A DNA stretch of 64,000 nucleotides from Nocardioides sp. (GTDB taxonomy: Bacteria > Actinomycetota > Actinomycetes > Propionibacteriales > Nocardioidaceae). Position 1 is the stretch's first letter. Each line of letters starts with the position of its first letter. The notes under the pieces were generated by a model that searched no databases, was not told the DNA's origin, and was given only the letters and a program-made list of their open reading frames with translations. Where the stretch lies: positions 124,001 to 188,000 of the forward strand of contig NZ_JASLGR010000016.1 of the NCBI RefSeq assembly GCF_030150155.1, written 5' to 3'. Positions 49,900 to 58,737 of this stretch are shown in pieces. Position numbers and translations under genes: made by a program.

Positions 49900-50748
49900 C
49901 TACCGCAGACGGCGGACCTCGAAGCGTGCCGGGGGAGCGGCGATGTCGTCCTGCGAGGCCACCAGCTCGAGTTCGCGGCGTCCCGACTCCAGGGTGCGCT
50001 CCAGGATCGCGAACAGCGTGTTCGCGGTGCGACCCAGCGCCTCGGGGGTCGAGCCGGTCGAGAGGAGGTGGGCGAGGTAGACCGCCGCGGTCACGTCGCC
50101 GCCGCCGTTGGGGCTGATCGGCAGCAGCGGGGTGGTGATCGCCCAGGCCCCGTCGGCGTCCACGGCGACCAGGTCGATCTCGCGGGCGCTGCTGGTCACG
50201 ACCGAGGTCACCAGCACGTTCGAGGGACCGGTGGCGCGGACGGCGTCGACCGCGGCGAGCACCTCGTCCATCGTGCCGGTGGACTCGACCCCGGCGAGGA
50301 AGTTCAGCTCGAAGTGGTTGGGGGTGATCACGTCGGCGGACGGGACCACCGAGTCACGCATGAACTCCGGGATGCCCGGGCGCACGAACATGCCGCGCCC
50401 GACGTCGCCCATCACCGGGTCGCAGGCGTACAGCGCCCGCGGGTTGAGCTCCTTGACCCGCTTCACCGCGTCGAGCACGACGGCGCCCACGGCCGGGTCG
50501 CCCTGGTAGCCCGAGAGCACCGCGGAGACGGTGGAGAGCGCGCCGCGCTCGTCGATCCCCTGGATCACCGACGCGACGTCGGAGGCCGCCAGCACGGGCC
50601 CGCGCCACTCGCCGTACCCGGTGTGGTTGGAGAAGGTGACGGTCAGGACCGGCCAGACCTCGTGTCCCAGGCGCTGCAACGGGAAGACCGCCGCAGAGTT
50701 GCCGACGTAGCCGAACGCGACCTGGGACTGGATCGAGAGGATCTGCAT
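49900..50748 (-). CDS. pdxY: Pyridoxal kinase
   Basis: This 282-residue ribokinase-fold protein has ILSIQSQVAFGYVGNSAAVFPLQRLGHEVWPV, VTPNHFE-type ITPNHFELNFLAG and the catalytic SPNGGGDVTAAVYLAHL anion hole. It phosphorylates pyridoxal in B6 salvage. Usual family anion holes read GTGD; here GGGD. It lies 10 bases downstream of ung on the same strand. Confidence 0.93.
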   Translation of the reverse strand: MQILSIQSQVAFGYVGNSAAVFPLQRLGHEVWPVLTVTFSNHTGYGEWRGPVLAASDVASVIQGIDERGALSTVSAVLSGYQGDPAVGAVVLDAVKRVKELNPRALYACDPVMGDVGRGMFVRPGIPEFMRDSVVPSADVITPNHFELNFLAGVESTGTMDEVLAAVDAVRATGPSNVLVTSVVTSSAREIDLVAVDADGAWAITTPLLPISPNGGGDVTAAVYLAHLLSTGSTPEALGRTANTLFAILERTLESGRRELELVASQDDIAAPPARFEVRRLR

Positions 50749-50758
50749 TCTGCCATCC

Positions 50759-51475
50759 TCATCCCGCAGGCAGCGACCAGTCCATTTCGGCGGCACCCTG
50801 CGCGGCCAGGAGGGCGTTGACGCGGGAGAACGGCCGCGATCCGAAGAACCCCCGGCGCGCCGACAAGGGGGAGGGGTGCGGGGACTCGATGACCGCGGTG
50901 TCGCCGAGCAGGGGCCGCACGGTGGCAGCCTGCCTGCCCCACAGCACGGTGACGAGCGGCCCGCCGCGGCCGCCGAGCGCGGCGACCGCGGCATCGGTGA
51001 CCTGCTCCCAGCCCTTCTTCGCGTGCGAGGCTGGCGCCCCGGGTCGGACCGTCAGCACCCGGTTGAGCAGCATCACCCCACGGTCGGCCCAGGCCGAAAG
51101 ATCGCCGTGCTCGGGCGGCGTCAGGCCGAGGTCGGAGGCGAGCTCGGTGTAGATGTTGCGCAGCGAGGCCGGCAGTGGCCGCACCGTCGGGTCGACCGCG
51201 AAGGAGAGCCCGATCGGATGGTCCGGTGTCGGATAGGGGTCCTGACCGACGATCAGCACGCGTACGTCGGCCAGCGGACGCTCGAAGGCCCGGAAGACCC
51301 GGTCCGCCTCGGGCAGGAAGGGCCGGCCCTTGGCCCGCTCACCCGCCAGGAAGACGCCCATCGCCTGGACGTTCGCGTCCACCGGTGCCAGGGCCTGCGC
51401 CCAGTCCGGGGCGACCGCGCCGCTGGCGACCAGGAAGGCGAGGTCGGTCCACGGGGTCGGGCTCTCGGCAGTCAT
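50759..51475 (-). CDS. ung: Uracil-DNA glycosylase
   Basis: From ATG 51473-51475 the protein has 238 residues. VLIVGQDPYPTPDHPIGLSF contains the catalytic water-activating Asp, and ESPHPSPLSARRGFFGSRPFS the DNA-intercalating HPSPLS loop. It excises uracil from DNA as family 1 UDG. It is divergent from the LLM oxidoreductase gene across 25 bases. Confidence 0.97.
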   Translation of the reverse strand: MTAESPTPWTDLAFLVASGAVAPDWAQALAPVDANVQAMGVFLAGERAKGRPFLPEADRVFRAFERPLADVRVLIVGQDPYPTPDHPIGLSFAVDPTVRPLPASLRNIYTELASDLGLTPPEHGDLSAWADRGVMLLNRVLTVRPGAPASHAKKGWEQVTDAAVAALGGRGGPLVTVLWGRQAATVRPLLGDTAVIESPHPSPLSARRGFFGSRPFSRVNALLAAQGAAEMDWSLPAG

Positions 51476-51500
51476 GGCATCGAACGCTAGCGTGGGCGTC

Positions 51501-52502
51501 ATGCGTTTCGGTGTCTTCATTCCGCAGGGCTGGCGTTTCGACCTCGTCGGTGTCCCCGACGCCGAGCAGTGGCCGCTGATGCGGCGCCTCGCCCAGCACG
51601 CGGACTCGGTCGCGGGCTGGGAGTCGTTGTGGATCTACGACCACTTCCACACCACACCGGTGCCGAGCGAGGAGGCCACCCACGAGGCCTGGACGCTGAT
51701 GAGCGCCTTCGCCGCCTCCACCTCGCGGGTCCGTCTCGGACAGATGTGCACCTGCATGGCCTACCGGAACCCGGCGTACCTCGCGAAGGTCGCCGCCACC
51801 GTCGACCACGTCTCGGCCGGCCGCCTCGAGATGGGGATCGGCGCGGGCTGGTACGAGCACGAGTGGCGCGCCTACGGCTACGGCTTCCCGGGTGCCAAGG
51901 AGCGCCTCGGCCGGCTGCGCGAGGGCGTCGAGATCTTCCGGCAGGCCTGGACCACCGGCACCTCGACCCTGGACGGGACCTACTACCAGGTCGACGGCGC
52001 CCTGTGCCGCCCGCTGCCCGTGCAGCGGACCAGCCCGCGCAACAACATCCCGATCTGGGTCGCCGGCGGCGGTGAGCAGGTGACGCTCAAGATCGCCGCG
52101 CAGTACGCCGACTACACCAACTTCGACGGCACGGCCGAGGGCTTCGCGCACAAGTCGGGGATCCTCGACGGGCACTGCGCCACACTCGGCCGCGACCCGC
52201 GGGAGATCACCCGCTCGGCGAACTACAACGTGATCGCCGGGGCGAGCGAGGCCGAGGTCGCCGAGCGGCTGGCGGAGTACCGCTCCCGGCTGGTGGCGAG
52301 TCTGGGCGAGGCGGCGGCCGACGAGTACCACCGGCGCACCACCAGCCAGGGCCTGATCGGCACCCCCGAGCAGATCGTCGCCAAGCTCAGCGCGATGGAG
52401 GCGCTGGGGATGACGTACGCGATCACCTACCACCCGTTGTCGGCGTACGACCTGAGCAGCCAGGAGCTGTTCGAGACCGAGGTCATCCCGGCCCTCGCCT
52501 GA
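51501..52502 (+). CDS. LLM-class flavin/F420-dependent oxidoreductase (second copy)
   Basis: This 333-residue luciferase-like protein has GWESLWIYDHFHT, VRLGQMCTCMAYRNPAYLAKVAATVDHVSAGRLEMGIGAGWYEHEW and PIWVAGGGEQVTLKIAAQYADYTNFDG. The DHF and GIGAGWYEHEW motifs are typical of F420-dependent members. TAGCGT at 51488-51493 is close to the leaderless spacing. Its TGA stop lies in the first unit of repeat array D. Substrate unknown. Confidence 0.92.
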   Translation: MRFGVFIPQGWRFDLVGVPDAEQWPLMRRLAQHADSVAGWESLWIYDHFHTTPVPSEEATHEAWTLMSAFAASTSRVRLGQMCTCMAYRNPAYLAKVAATVDHVSAGRLEMGIGAGWYEHEWRAYGYGFPGAKERLGRLREGVEIFRQAWTTGTSTLDGTYYQVDGALCRPLPVQRTSPRNNIPIWVAGGGEQVTLKIAAQYADYTNFDGTAEGFAHKSGILDGHCATLGRDPREITRSANYNVIAGASEAEVAERLAEYRSRLVASLGEAAADEYHRRTTSQGLIGTPEQIVAKLSAMEALGMTYAITYHPLSAYDLSSQELFETEVIPALA

Positions 52503-52562
52503 CTTCCGGGTTCACCACCGCCGACTTCCGGGTTCGCCACCGCCGAGATCCGGGTTCACCAC
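52500..52562. repeat. 22-bp tandem repeat array D, three units
   Basis: Three units start at the TGA of the LLM oxidoreductase gene (TGACTTCCGGGTTCACCAC) and run downstream in gene orientation. Confidence 0.9.
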
Positions 52563-52605
52563 GCGCACGGCGCTTCGACGGCGCGGGCGTGCCTAGACTC
52601 CGAGC

Positions 52606-53154
52606 GTGGTCATCGATGTCGTCGCGTACTCCGAGTCATGGCCTGCACAGTTCGAGATGGTCGCCCGGGACCTTCGGGCCGGGCTGACCTGCTGCGCCTC
52701 GGCGGAGGTCGAGCACGTCGGTTCGACATCGGTTCCGGGTCTGGCTGCCAAGCCGATCCTCGACATCGACGTGATCGTCGATCAGGCCGAGGTCATCGAG
52801 GCCGTCCGGGCGCTGACCGCACTGGGCTACGTCCACCGCGGTGACCTCGGCGTGGGCGGTCGGGAGGCGTTCGGAGCACCCGACGACGGCATCGCCCGCC
52901 ACGTGTACGTCGTCACCCGCGGCACCCTCGCCGTCCGCAACCACCTCGCCGTCCGGGACACGTTGCGGGCACGCCCGGATCTTCGCGACGAGTATGCCGC
53001 GGTGAAGCTGGCGTTGGCGGCAGACCCGGCGATGGGGATCGACGCGTACCTCGCGCTCAAGACGCCGATCCTCCAGCGGGTCCTGGCTGCCGGCGGACTC
53101 AGCGACGCCGAGCTCGAGATTGTCGCGCGCCTCAACGCGCCGGTTGGGGAGTAA
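52606..53154 (+). CDS. GrpB-family (UPF0157) nucleotidyltransferase-fold protein
   Basis: This 182-residue protein has VEHVGSTSVPGLAAKPILDIDVIV, the GrpB family core that matches a nucleotidyltransferase GS motif followed by Asp-x-Asp. Function of the family is unknown. The GTG start has TAGACT at 52594-52599, 12 bases upstream, so the mRNA is probably leaderless. Its TAA stop lies in the outermost unit of array E. Confidence 0.9.
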   Translation: MVIDVVAYSESWPAQFEMVARDLRAGLTCCASAEVEHVGSTSVPGLAAKPILDIDVIVDQAEVIEAVRALTALGYVHRGDLGVGGREAFGAPDDGIARHVYVVTRGTLAVRNHLAVRDTLRARPDLRDEYAAVKLALAADPAMGIDAYLALKTPILQRVLAAGGLSDAELEIVARLNAPVGE

Positions 53155-53322
53155 CCCGGAACTCGATGGTGGGCAACCCGGATCTCGATGGTGGGCAACC
53201 CGGATCTCGGCGGTGAGTAACCCGGATCTCGATGGTGGGTAACCCGGATCTCGGCGGTGGTGAACCCGGATCTCGATGGTGGGTAAACCGGATCTCGGCG
53301 GTGGTGAACCCGGAAGTCGGCT
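53151..53322. repeat. 22-bp tandem repeat array E, eight units, filling a convergent gap
   Basis: Eight units span the whole space between the convergent GrpB and PLP decarboxylase genes. In reverse orientation the array begins at the TAG of the decarboxylase (53321-53323). Units nearest that stop have the AAGTCGGC variant; more distal ones alternate between CTCGATG and CTCGGCG endings and accumulate changes. Confidence 0.9.
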
Positions 53323-54760
53323 AGCGGGTGGGACGCGAGAGCTGATCGATGAACGAGGTCACCACCGCCTCCCGAGTGGCGGGCGTGGCGAGGTTGATCA
53401 GCGCGTTGATCGGTGCCATCCGCTCCGGGAGTCCGTCCCCGGCGCCCATCCCGGCGGCGGCGAGGATGCCGTTCCACTCCTCCTCCGACAGCGTCGAGAC
53501 GTCCAACGACGAGACGAACTCCGCCATCGCAGGGTCGACGACGACCGGGCCGGAAGCCCGAGCCGCGGCGACCGAGGCGGCCAGCGCCTCCAGGAACGCC
53601 GGCACGTGCGGGAGGGTGGCGGCCGACAGGGAGAGGTGCGCGTTGGCCGGCGTACGTCCGAAGGCATGTTGGGGTTGGATGTGCCAGCCGCGCAGGTTGA
53701 CCTCGTCGATCAGGGTGAAGATGTCGAGCTCCCCAGCCGCGGCGTCGGCCACGCTGAAGGCGATCAGGGACGAGTCGGGGCGGGCCAGGATCCGCAGCTC
53801 GGGCAGCGCGTCGATGCCCGCGACGAGGGCGTCGACGGCGGCGAAGACCTGGCGGTTGAGCTCCAGGTAGCCCTCGGCGCCGAGGGACTGCATCACCGCC
53901 CACGCCCCGGCCAGCGGGCCGCCGGACTTCGTCGACTGCAACGTCGTGTTGATCACCGTGTAGCCCGGCCAGTTCGCCGTCGCATAGAACTGCGGCAGCC
54001 GCAGCGCGGCGGTGCGGTGCAGCAGCAGCGAGGTGCCCTTGGGTGCGTAGCCGTACTTGTGTGAGTCCATCGAGATCGACGTGACGCCCGGCACCGCGAA
54101 GGTCCACGGCGCTACCGGGCGTCCCAGGCGTGCGGCGAACGGCAGCACCCACCCGCCGATGCAGGCGTCGACGTGACACCGGATGCCCCGCTCGGCAGCG
54201 GCCGCGGCGACGGCCGGCACCGGGTCGATCACGCCGTGCGCGTACGACGGCGCGCTCACCACCACCAGGACGGTCCGCTCCGGCGCCTCGTCCAGAGCAG
54301 CAGTCATCGCGGCGACGTCGGCACGGAAGTCCTCGCCCACCTCCACCACCACCAGCTCGACGCCGAAGTAGTGCGCCGCCTTGTGGAACGCGGCGTGCAC
54401 CGTCGAGGGCACCACCATCCGCGGCCGGGGCACCTCGGGCCGGGCGTCGCGGGCGGCCAGGACCGCCAGCAGGCACGACTCGGTGCCGCCGCTGGTGACG
54501 GTGCCGACCGCCCCGTCCGGCCCGTCGACCAGGTCGAGGGCGAAGCCAACCAGATCGTTCTCCAGGTCCACCAGGCTCGGGAAGGCCGACGGGTCGAGCC
54601 CGTTGGACCCGGCGTACGCGGCCACCGCCTGACGGGCCACCGCGTCGACCTCGGGCAGCCCCGAGTCGTAGACGTAGGCCAGGGTGGTGCCGCCGTGCAC
54701 CGGAAGGTCGCGCTCCTGCCCGGCGGCGAGGCGGCCCAGAACGTCGGTGGGAGTGGTCAT
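53321..54760 (-). CDS. PLP-dependent decarboxylase/aldehyde-lyase (group II)
   Basis: This 479-residue fold-type I enzyme has VTSGGTESCLLAVLAARDARPE, STVHAAFHKAAHYFG, VDACIGGWVLPFA (Asp contacting PLP) and MDSHKYGYAPKGTSLLL with the PLP Lys in HKYGYAPK. This set resembles sphingosine-1-phosphate lyase and glutamate decarboxylase relatives. The substrate is unknown. Its start overlaps the stop of the MFS transporter gene by four bases, so enzyme and carrier probably handle the same compound. Confidence 0.9.
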   Translation of the reverse strand: MTTPTDVLGRLAAGQERDLPVHGGTTLAYVYDSGLPEVDAVARQAVAAYAGSNGLDPSAFPSLVDLENDLVGFALDLVDGPDGAVGTVTSGGTESCLLAVLAARDARPEVPRPRMVVPSTVHAAFHKAAHYFGVELVVVEVGEDFRADVAAMTAALDEAPERTVLVVVSAPSYAHGVIDPVPAVAAAAAERGIRCHVDACIGGWVLPFAARLGRPVAPWTFAVPGVTSISMDSHKYGYAPKGTSLLLHRTAALRLPQFYATANWPGYTVINTTLQSTKSGGPLAGAWAVMQSLGAEGYLELNRQVFAAVDALVAGIDALPELRILARPDSSLIAFSVADAAAGELDIFTLIDEVNLRGWHIQPQHAFGRTPANAHLSLSAATLPHVPAFLEALAASVAAARASGPVVVDPAMAEFVSSLDVSTLSEEEWNGILAAAGMGAGDGLPERMAPINALINLATPATREAVVTSFIDQLSRPTR

Positions 54761-56124
54761 CGGGGGCCTCCAGGGGTGGGGGTGCGGGGCGGGGCGGGCA
54801 GCGCGTAGGTGCGCAGCCAGAACAGGCTCGCGGCGATCAGCAGCGCGGGCAGCAGGGAGAAGCCGAGCACGATCGCGGTCAGGGCGCTCGAGGGCTGGGC
54901 GGCGTCGCCGCCGTGGGAGGAGACGTACCCGCCGACCGCGAGCACGAGCGCGTAGATCCCCGGCCCGATCGCCAGGCCGAGGGTCTCGCCCGCGGTCCAG
55001 ATCCCGGTGAAGATCCCGATCCGGCTCTGGCCGCTGGCGGTGGCGTCGGCGGCGGCCACGTCGGGCAGCATCGCCATCGGGAAGACCTGTGCCCCCGCGT
55101 AGCCGATCCCGGCCAGTGCGACCGCGGCGAACGTCACCCCGTGGGGCAGTGAGCGAGCCCCGATCAGGATCACGGTGGCGACGATCAGCAGCACCGACGC
55201 CGCGATGTAGGAGTGCTTCTTGCCCAGCCGCCGCGAGACCAGCGACCAGACCGGGGTCAGCACCAGGCCGGGCCCGACGAAGCAGACGAAGAGGATCGTC
55301 GACAGGCCCGAGGAGTTGTCCTTCGTCGGGTCCACCAGCACGTACCGCGCCAGATAGTCGACGCCGGCGAGCATCGCGCCGAAGCCCAGCGCCTGCACCA
55401 CGAACGTGATCAGCAGGGCACGGAAGGCCGCGACCCCGGCGATCACGCGGAGCTGGTCACGCAGGCCTCCGGCAGCCGGAGCGATCTGCGTCGAGCGGGT
55501 GCCGCGGGTGCCGACGTACGCGGCGAGGACACCGACCAGGAGGACCGCAGCCATCACCAGGCCCATCGCCCGGTAGCCGTCGCGTCCGCCGATCGCGTCC
55601 CGGATCGCCGGCGCCGAGCCGCCCGCGATCAGGATGGCCATCGCGAGCAGCACGACCCGGGAGGCCAGCAGGCCGGTCCGCTCGGTGGGGTCGTTGGTCA
55701 GCTCCGCGGGCATCGCGACGTAGGGGACCTGGAAGAAGGAGTACGCCGTCGCCGTGCCGAGGAAGGCCAGCAGCACCCATCCCACCGCGAGCGGGGTCGG
55801 CATCGACGGGGCCGCGAAGATCAGGGCGAAACCGATCACGAGCCCGATCCCGCCGCGCAGCAGCCAGGGGCGGCGCGCCCCGCGCGGATCGACGGTGCGG
55901 TCCGAGATCCGGCCGGCGATCGGGTTGAGCACGACGTCCCACGCCTTCGGCACCAGCACCAGCGCCCCGGCGAGCACGGGGGCGACGCCGAGGGTGTCGG
56001 TGAGGTACGGCAGCAGCATCAGGCCGGGCACGGTGCCGAACGTCCCGGTCGCCACCGAGCCGGCGCCGTAGCCGAGTCGGACGCGGCCGGGCAGGCGCTC
56101 GCCGGCGGGGGAGTACGACGTCAC
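54757..56124 (-). CDS. MFS transporter of the GPH cation-symporter type
   Basis: This 455-residue protein has about twelve membrane helices. RVRLGYGAGSVATGTFGTVPGLMLLPYLTDTLGV at its start and DPRGARRPWLLRGG in the 2-3 loop are typical of glycoside-pentoside-hexuronide symporters. Coupling with the PLP decarboxylase is unusual, since GPH carriers mostly move sugars; some move other small molecules. Array F lies upstream, between this gene and otsA. Confidence 0.9.
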   Translation of the reverse strand: MTSYSPAGERLPGRVRLGYGAGSVATGTFGTVPGLMLLPYLTDTLGVAPVLAGALVLVPKAWDVVLNPIAGRISDRTVDPRGARRPWLLRGGIGLVIGFALIFAAPSMPTPLAVGWVLLAFLGTATAYSFFQVPYVAMPAELTNDPTERTGLLASRVVLLAMAILIAGGSAPAIRDAIGGRDGYRAMGLVMAAVLLVGVLAAYVGTRGTRSTQIAPAAGGLRDQLRVIAGVAAFRALLITFVVQALGFGAMLAGVDYLARYVLVDPTKDNSSGLSTILFVCFVGPGLVLTPVWSLVSRRLGKKHSYIAASVLLIVATVILIGARSLPHGVTFAAVALAGIGYAGAQVFPMAMLPDVAAADATASGQSRIGIFTGIWTAGETLGLAIGPGIYALVLAVGGYVSSHGGDAAQPSSALTAIVLGFSLLPALLIAASLFWLRTYALPAPPRTPTPGGPR

Positions 56125-56191
56125 CCGCTCTTTCTAGCGCCCTGAGCCGTCAGCGCGTGCGAGTTCGAGGTGCAGCGATCTCGTGTCGGTA

Positions 56192-56322
56192 GTGGTGAAC
56201 CCGGAAGTCGACCGTGGTGAACCCGGAAGTCGACCGTGGTGAACCCGGAAGTCGGCGGTGGTGAACCCGGAAGTCGGCGGTGGTGAACCCGGAAGTCGGC
56301 GGTGGTGAACCCGGAAGTCAGC
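56192..56322. repeat. 22-bp tandem repeat array F, six units
   Basis: Six near-identical units in reverse orientation begin at the TGA of otsA (56318-56320) and run downstream of it, ending 68 bases before the MFS gene start. Five of six carry the AAGTCGGC or AAGTCGAC variant, the most uniform array in the window. Confidence 0.92.
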
Positions 56323-57718
56323 CCTGGAGGAGCTCGGGGGCGTCCAGTGCCACCATGAACGAGCGCGCCCACGCGTCGACGTCGTGACGCCTGATCGTCG
56401 AGCGCATCGCGCGCATCCGGCGGCTCAACTCGGCCTCGTCGGCGTCGTAGGCCTCACGCAGCGCCGCCTTCATCCCGTTGAGGTCGTACGGGTTGACCAG
56501 CCAGGCCTGACGCAGCTCCTCGGCGGCACCGGCGAACTCGGAGAGGACCAGGGCGCCGTCGTCGTCGACGCGGGTGGCGACGTACTCCTTGGCGACCAGG
56601 TTCATCCCGTCGCGGTACGGGGTGACGACCATGATGTCGGCCATCCGGTACAGCGCCGCCATCTCCTCGCGCGGGTAGGAGGAGTGCATGTAGTGCACCG
56701 CCGGCTGCCCGATCCGGCCGAGGTCGCCGTTGAGCCGGCCGACGAGCTGCTCGAGCTCGTCGCGCAGGTCGCTGTAGTGCTCGACCGACTCCCGGCTGGG
56801 CACGGCGACCTGGACGAAGACGGCGTCGTCGACGTCGAAGTGACCGTCCTGCATCACCTCGCCGAACGCCTTGAGTCGAGCCAGGATGCCCTTGGTGTAG
56901 TCGAGCCGGTCGACGCCGAGGAAGATCCGGCGCGGGTTGCCCAGCGCCTCGCGCAGCTCGGCGGCACGGGCCTCGACCTCGGGCGTGCGGGCCAGCTCCT
57001 CGAAGCCCTTGGCGTCGATGGAGATGGGGTACGCCGAGGCGCGCACGCGTCGACCGTCGGGGAGCAGTACCTCCTCGCCCTCGACCGGGTGTCCGACGCG
57101 CTGGGCCACCAGGCGGCGGAAGTTGGCGGCCGCGCCGGAGAGCTGGAAGCCGACCAGGTCGGCGCCGAGCAGGCCCTCGAGGATCTGACGTCGCCAGGGG
57201 AGCTGCTGGAAGAGCTCGGCCGGCGGGAACGGGATGTGCAGGTAGAAGCCGATCTTGAGGTCGGGGCGCAACTCGCGCAGCATCGCCGGGACGAGCTGGA
57301 GCTGGTAGTCGTGCACCCACACGGTGCCGTGCTCGGCGGCGACCTCGGCGACCTTCTCGGCGAAGCGCCGATTGACCCGCTGGTAGGCGTCCCACCACTC
57401 CCGGTGGAACATCGGCTTGGCCACCAGGTCGTGGTAGAGCGGCCAGAGCGTGCCGTTGGACATGCCCTCGTAGTGGCCCTCGACCTCGGCCTGCGACATC
57501 GACAGCGGGATCAGGTGCAGTCCGCCGACCTCGAACGGCTCGAGCTCGAGGTCGATTCCGCCGGCCCAGCCCACCCAGACCCCGTCGTTGGCCCGCAGTA
57601 CGGGCTCGATCGCACTGACCAGACCCCCCGGTGACGCGCGCCATCCGGGCTCGCCTTCGGGCGTCTCGACGCGGTCGACGGGAAGTCGATTTGCCACCAC
57701 CACAAGGTCGGCTGCCAT
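56318..57718 (-). CDS. otsA: Trehalose-6-phosphate synthase
   Basis: This 466-residue GT20 enzyme has LVVVANRLPVDR, VWVHDYQLQLVPAMLRELRPDLKIGFYLHIPFPP, LGVDRLDYTKGI and TPYRDGMNLVAKEYVA. It joins UDP- or other NDP-glucose to glucose-6-phosphate. The partner phosphatase gene is in the window at 61063 but separated by three genes on the other strand. Length is normal. Confidence 0.97.
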   Translation of the reverse strand: MAADLVVVANRLPVDRVETPEGEPGWRASPGGLVSAIEPVLRANDGVWVGWAGGIDLELEPFEVGGLHLIPLSMSQAEVEGHYEGMSNGTLWPLYHDLVAKPMFHREWWDAYQRVNRRFAEKVAEVAAEHGTVWVHDYQLQLVPAMLRELRPDLKIGFYLHIPFPPAELFQQLPWRRQILEGLLGADLVGFQLSGAAANFRRLVAQRVGHPVEGEEVLLPDGRRVRASAYPISIDAKGFEELARTPEVEARAAELREALGNPRRIFLGVDRLDYTKGILARLKAFGEVMQDGHFDVDDAVFVQVAVPSRESVEHYSDLRDELEQLVGRLNGDLGRIGQPAVHYMHSSYPREEMAALYRMADIMVVTPYRDGMNLVAKEYVATRVDDDGALVLSEFAGAAEELRQAWLVNPYDLNGMKAALREAYDADEAELSRRMRAMRSTIRRHDVDAWARSFMVALDAPELLQG

Positions 57719-57873
57719 GCCTTGACCTTAGCCAGGTCGGGGTGGGGAGCGGGGCTATCGGTCTCATAAGTCCCACCCGTCACAGGGCAGGCGGGTCTAA
57801 CTACACAGTTGTCATTCATCGTCTACAGTGGACGAGAACGATCGACTGACCGACACGTCTCAGGGGGACATCG

Positions 57874-58167
57874 ATGGCCGCAGAGAACGCCGCCGACCAC
57901 GGTTCCGTGGTGGCCAGCGCGCTCAGCGAGCGTGACAGCGCCATCCTCGACTTCGAGCGCCAGTGGTGGAAGTACGCCGGCGCCAAGGAGGCTGCGGTGC
58001 GCGAGAAGTTCGACATGTCGGCCACCCGCTACTACCAGGTGCTGAACGCGTTGATCGACCGCCCTGAGGCGCTCGAGGCCGATCCGCTGTTGGTGCGTCG
58101 CCTGCGTCGGCTGCGCGCCGCACGCCAGCGCCAGCGCTCGGCCCGCCGCCTGGGCTTCGACCTCTAG
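57874..58167 (+). CDS. DUF3263 small actinobacterial protein
   Basis: This 97-residue protein has DSAILDFERQWWKYAGAKEAAVREKFDMSATRYYQVLNALIDRPEALEADPLLVRRLRRLR, the DUF3263 helix-turn-helix-like pattern. It is probably a small DNA-binding protein conserved in actinobacteria. It is followed after nine bases by a LytR_C gene, the usual pairing. Confidence 0.93.
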   Translation: MAAENAADHGSVVASALSERDSAILDFERQWWKYAGAKEAAVREKFDMSATRYYQVLNALIDRPEALEADPLLVRRLRRLRAARQRQRSARRLGFDL

Positions 58168-58176
58168 GACCAGTTC

Positions 58177-58710
58177 ATGACTACCCGCAAGGATCAGCGC
58201 GGGGTGGTGCTGCCGTCTCCGGTGGTGCTCCTCAGCATCGTCGCGGTCGTGATGGCCGGCATCGCCTTCTTCGTCACGCGTGGTAACGACTCGGCCAAGG
58301 TCGTCGAGCTGCCGACCACGTCGATCACCCCGACCTCGACGCCGACCGGTGCTGCCACCGACTCCTCGACCGGTGCCTCGGTGACCCCGACCCCCACGCC
58401 GACCGCCAGCGCGACGCCGAAGCCGAAGCCGGTTAAGCGTTCCCAGGTCAAGGTCGTGGTCTTCAACAACACTCGGGTCAAGGGCCTGGCCGCCACCGTC
58501 AGCTCGCAGGTGACGAAGGCCGGCTGGAGGGTCGTCGGCGCCGACAACTGGTACGGCTCCATCCCCAAGACCACGGTCTACTACCCGGCTAAGCTCAAGG
58601 ACGCCGCGAAGCTGCTGGCCCTCGATCTCGGCATCAAGCGGCTCGCCAAGGCGCAGTCGCCGATGAGCAGCGACCGGCTCACCCTGATCCTGACCGGGCC
58701 GCTCTCCTAG
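58177..58710 (+). CDS. Membrane protein with LytR C-terminal domain
   Basis: This 177-residue protein has one membrane helix (LSIVAVVMAGIAFFVT), a Thr/Ser/Pro-rich extracellular linker (about 45-90) and a LytR_C domain (VKVVVFNNTRVKGLAATVSSQVTKAGWRVVGADNWYG). This domain is shared with LytR-CpsA-Psr envelope proteins but here it lacks the enzyme part. It probably contributes to cell-wall assembly. Confidence 0.92.
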   Translation: MTTRKDQRGVVLPSPVVLLSIVAVVMAGIAFFVTRGNDSAKVVELPTTSITPTSTPTGAATDSSTGASVTPTPTPTASATPKPKPVKRSQVKVVVFNNTRVKGLAATVSSQVTKAGWRVVGADNWYGSIPKTTVYYPAKLKDAAKLLALDLGIKRLAKAQSPMSSDRLTLILTGPLS

Positions 58711-58737
58711 CCAGGACCAGCCTCGGGTGCTGAACTT

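Noticed and set aside
53151..53322. Possible CRISPR array in the densest repeat region
   Set aside because: Units are contiguous 22-mers with no spacers of constant length, and no cas genes are nearby.
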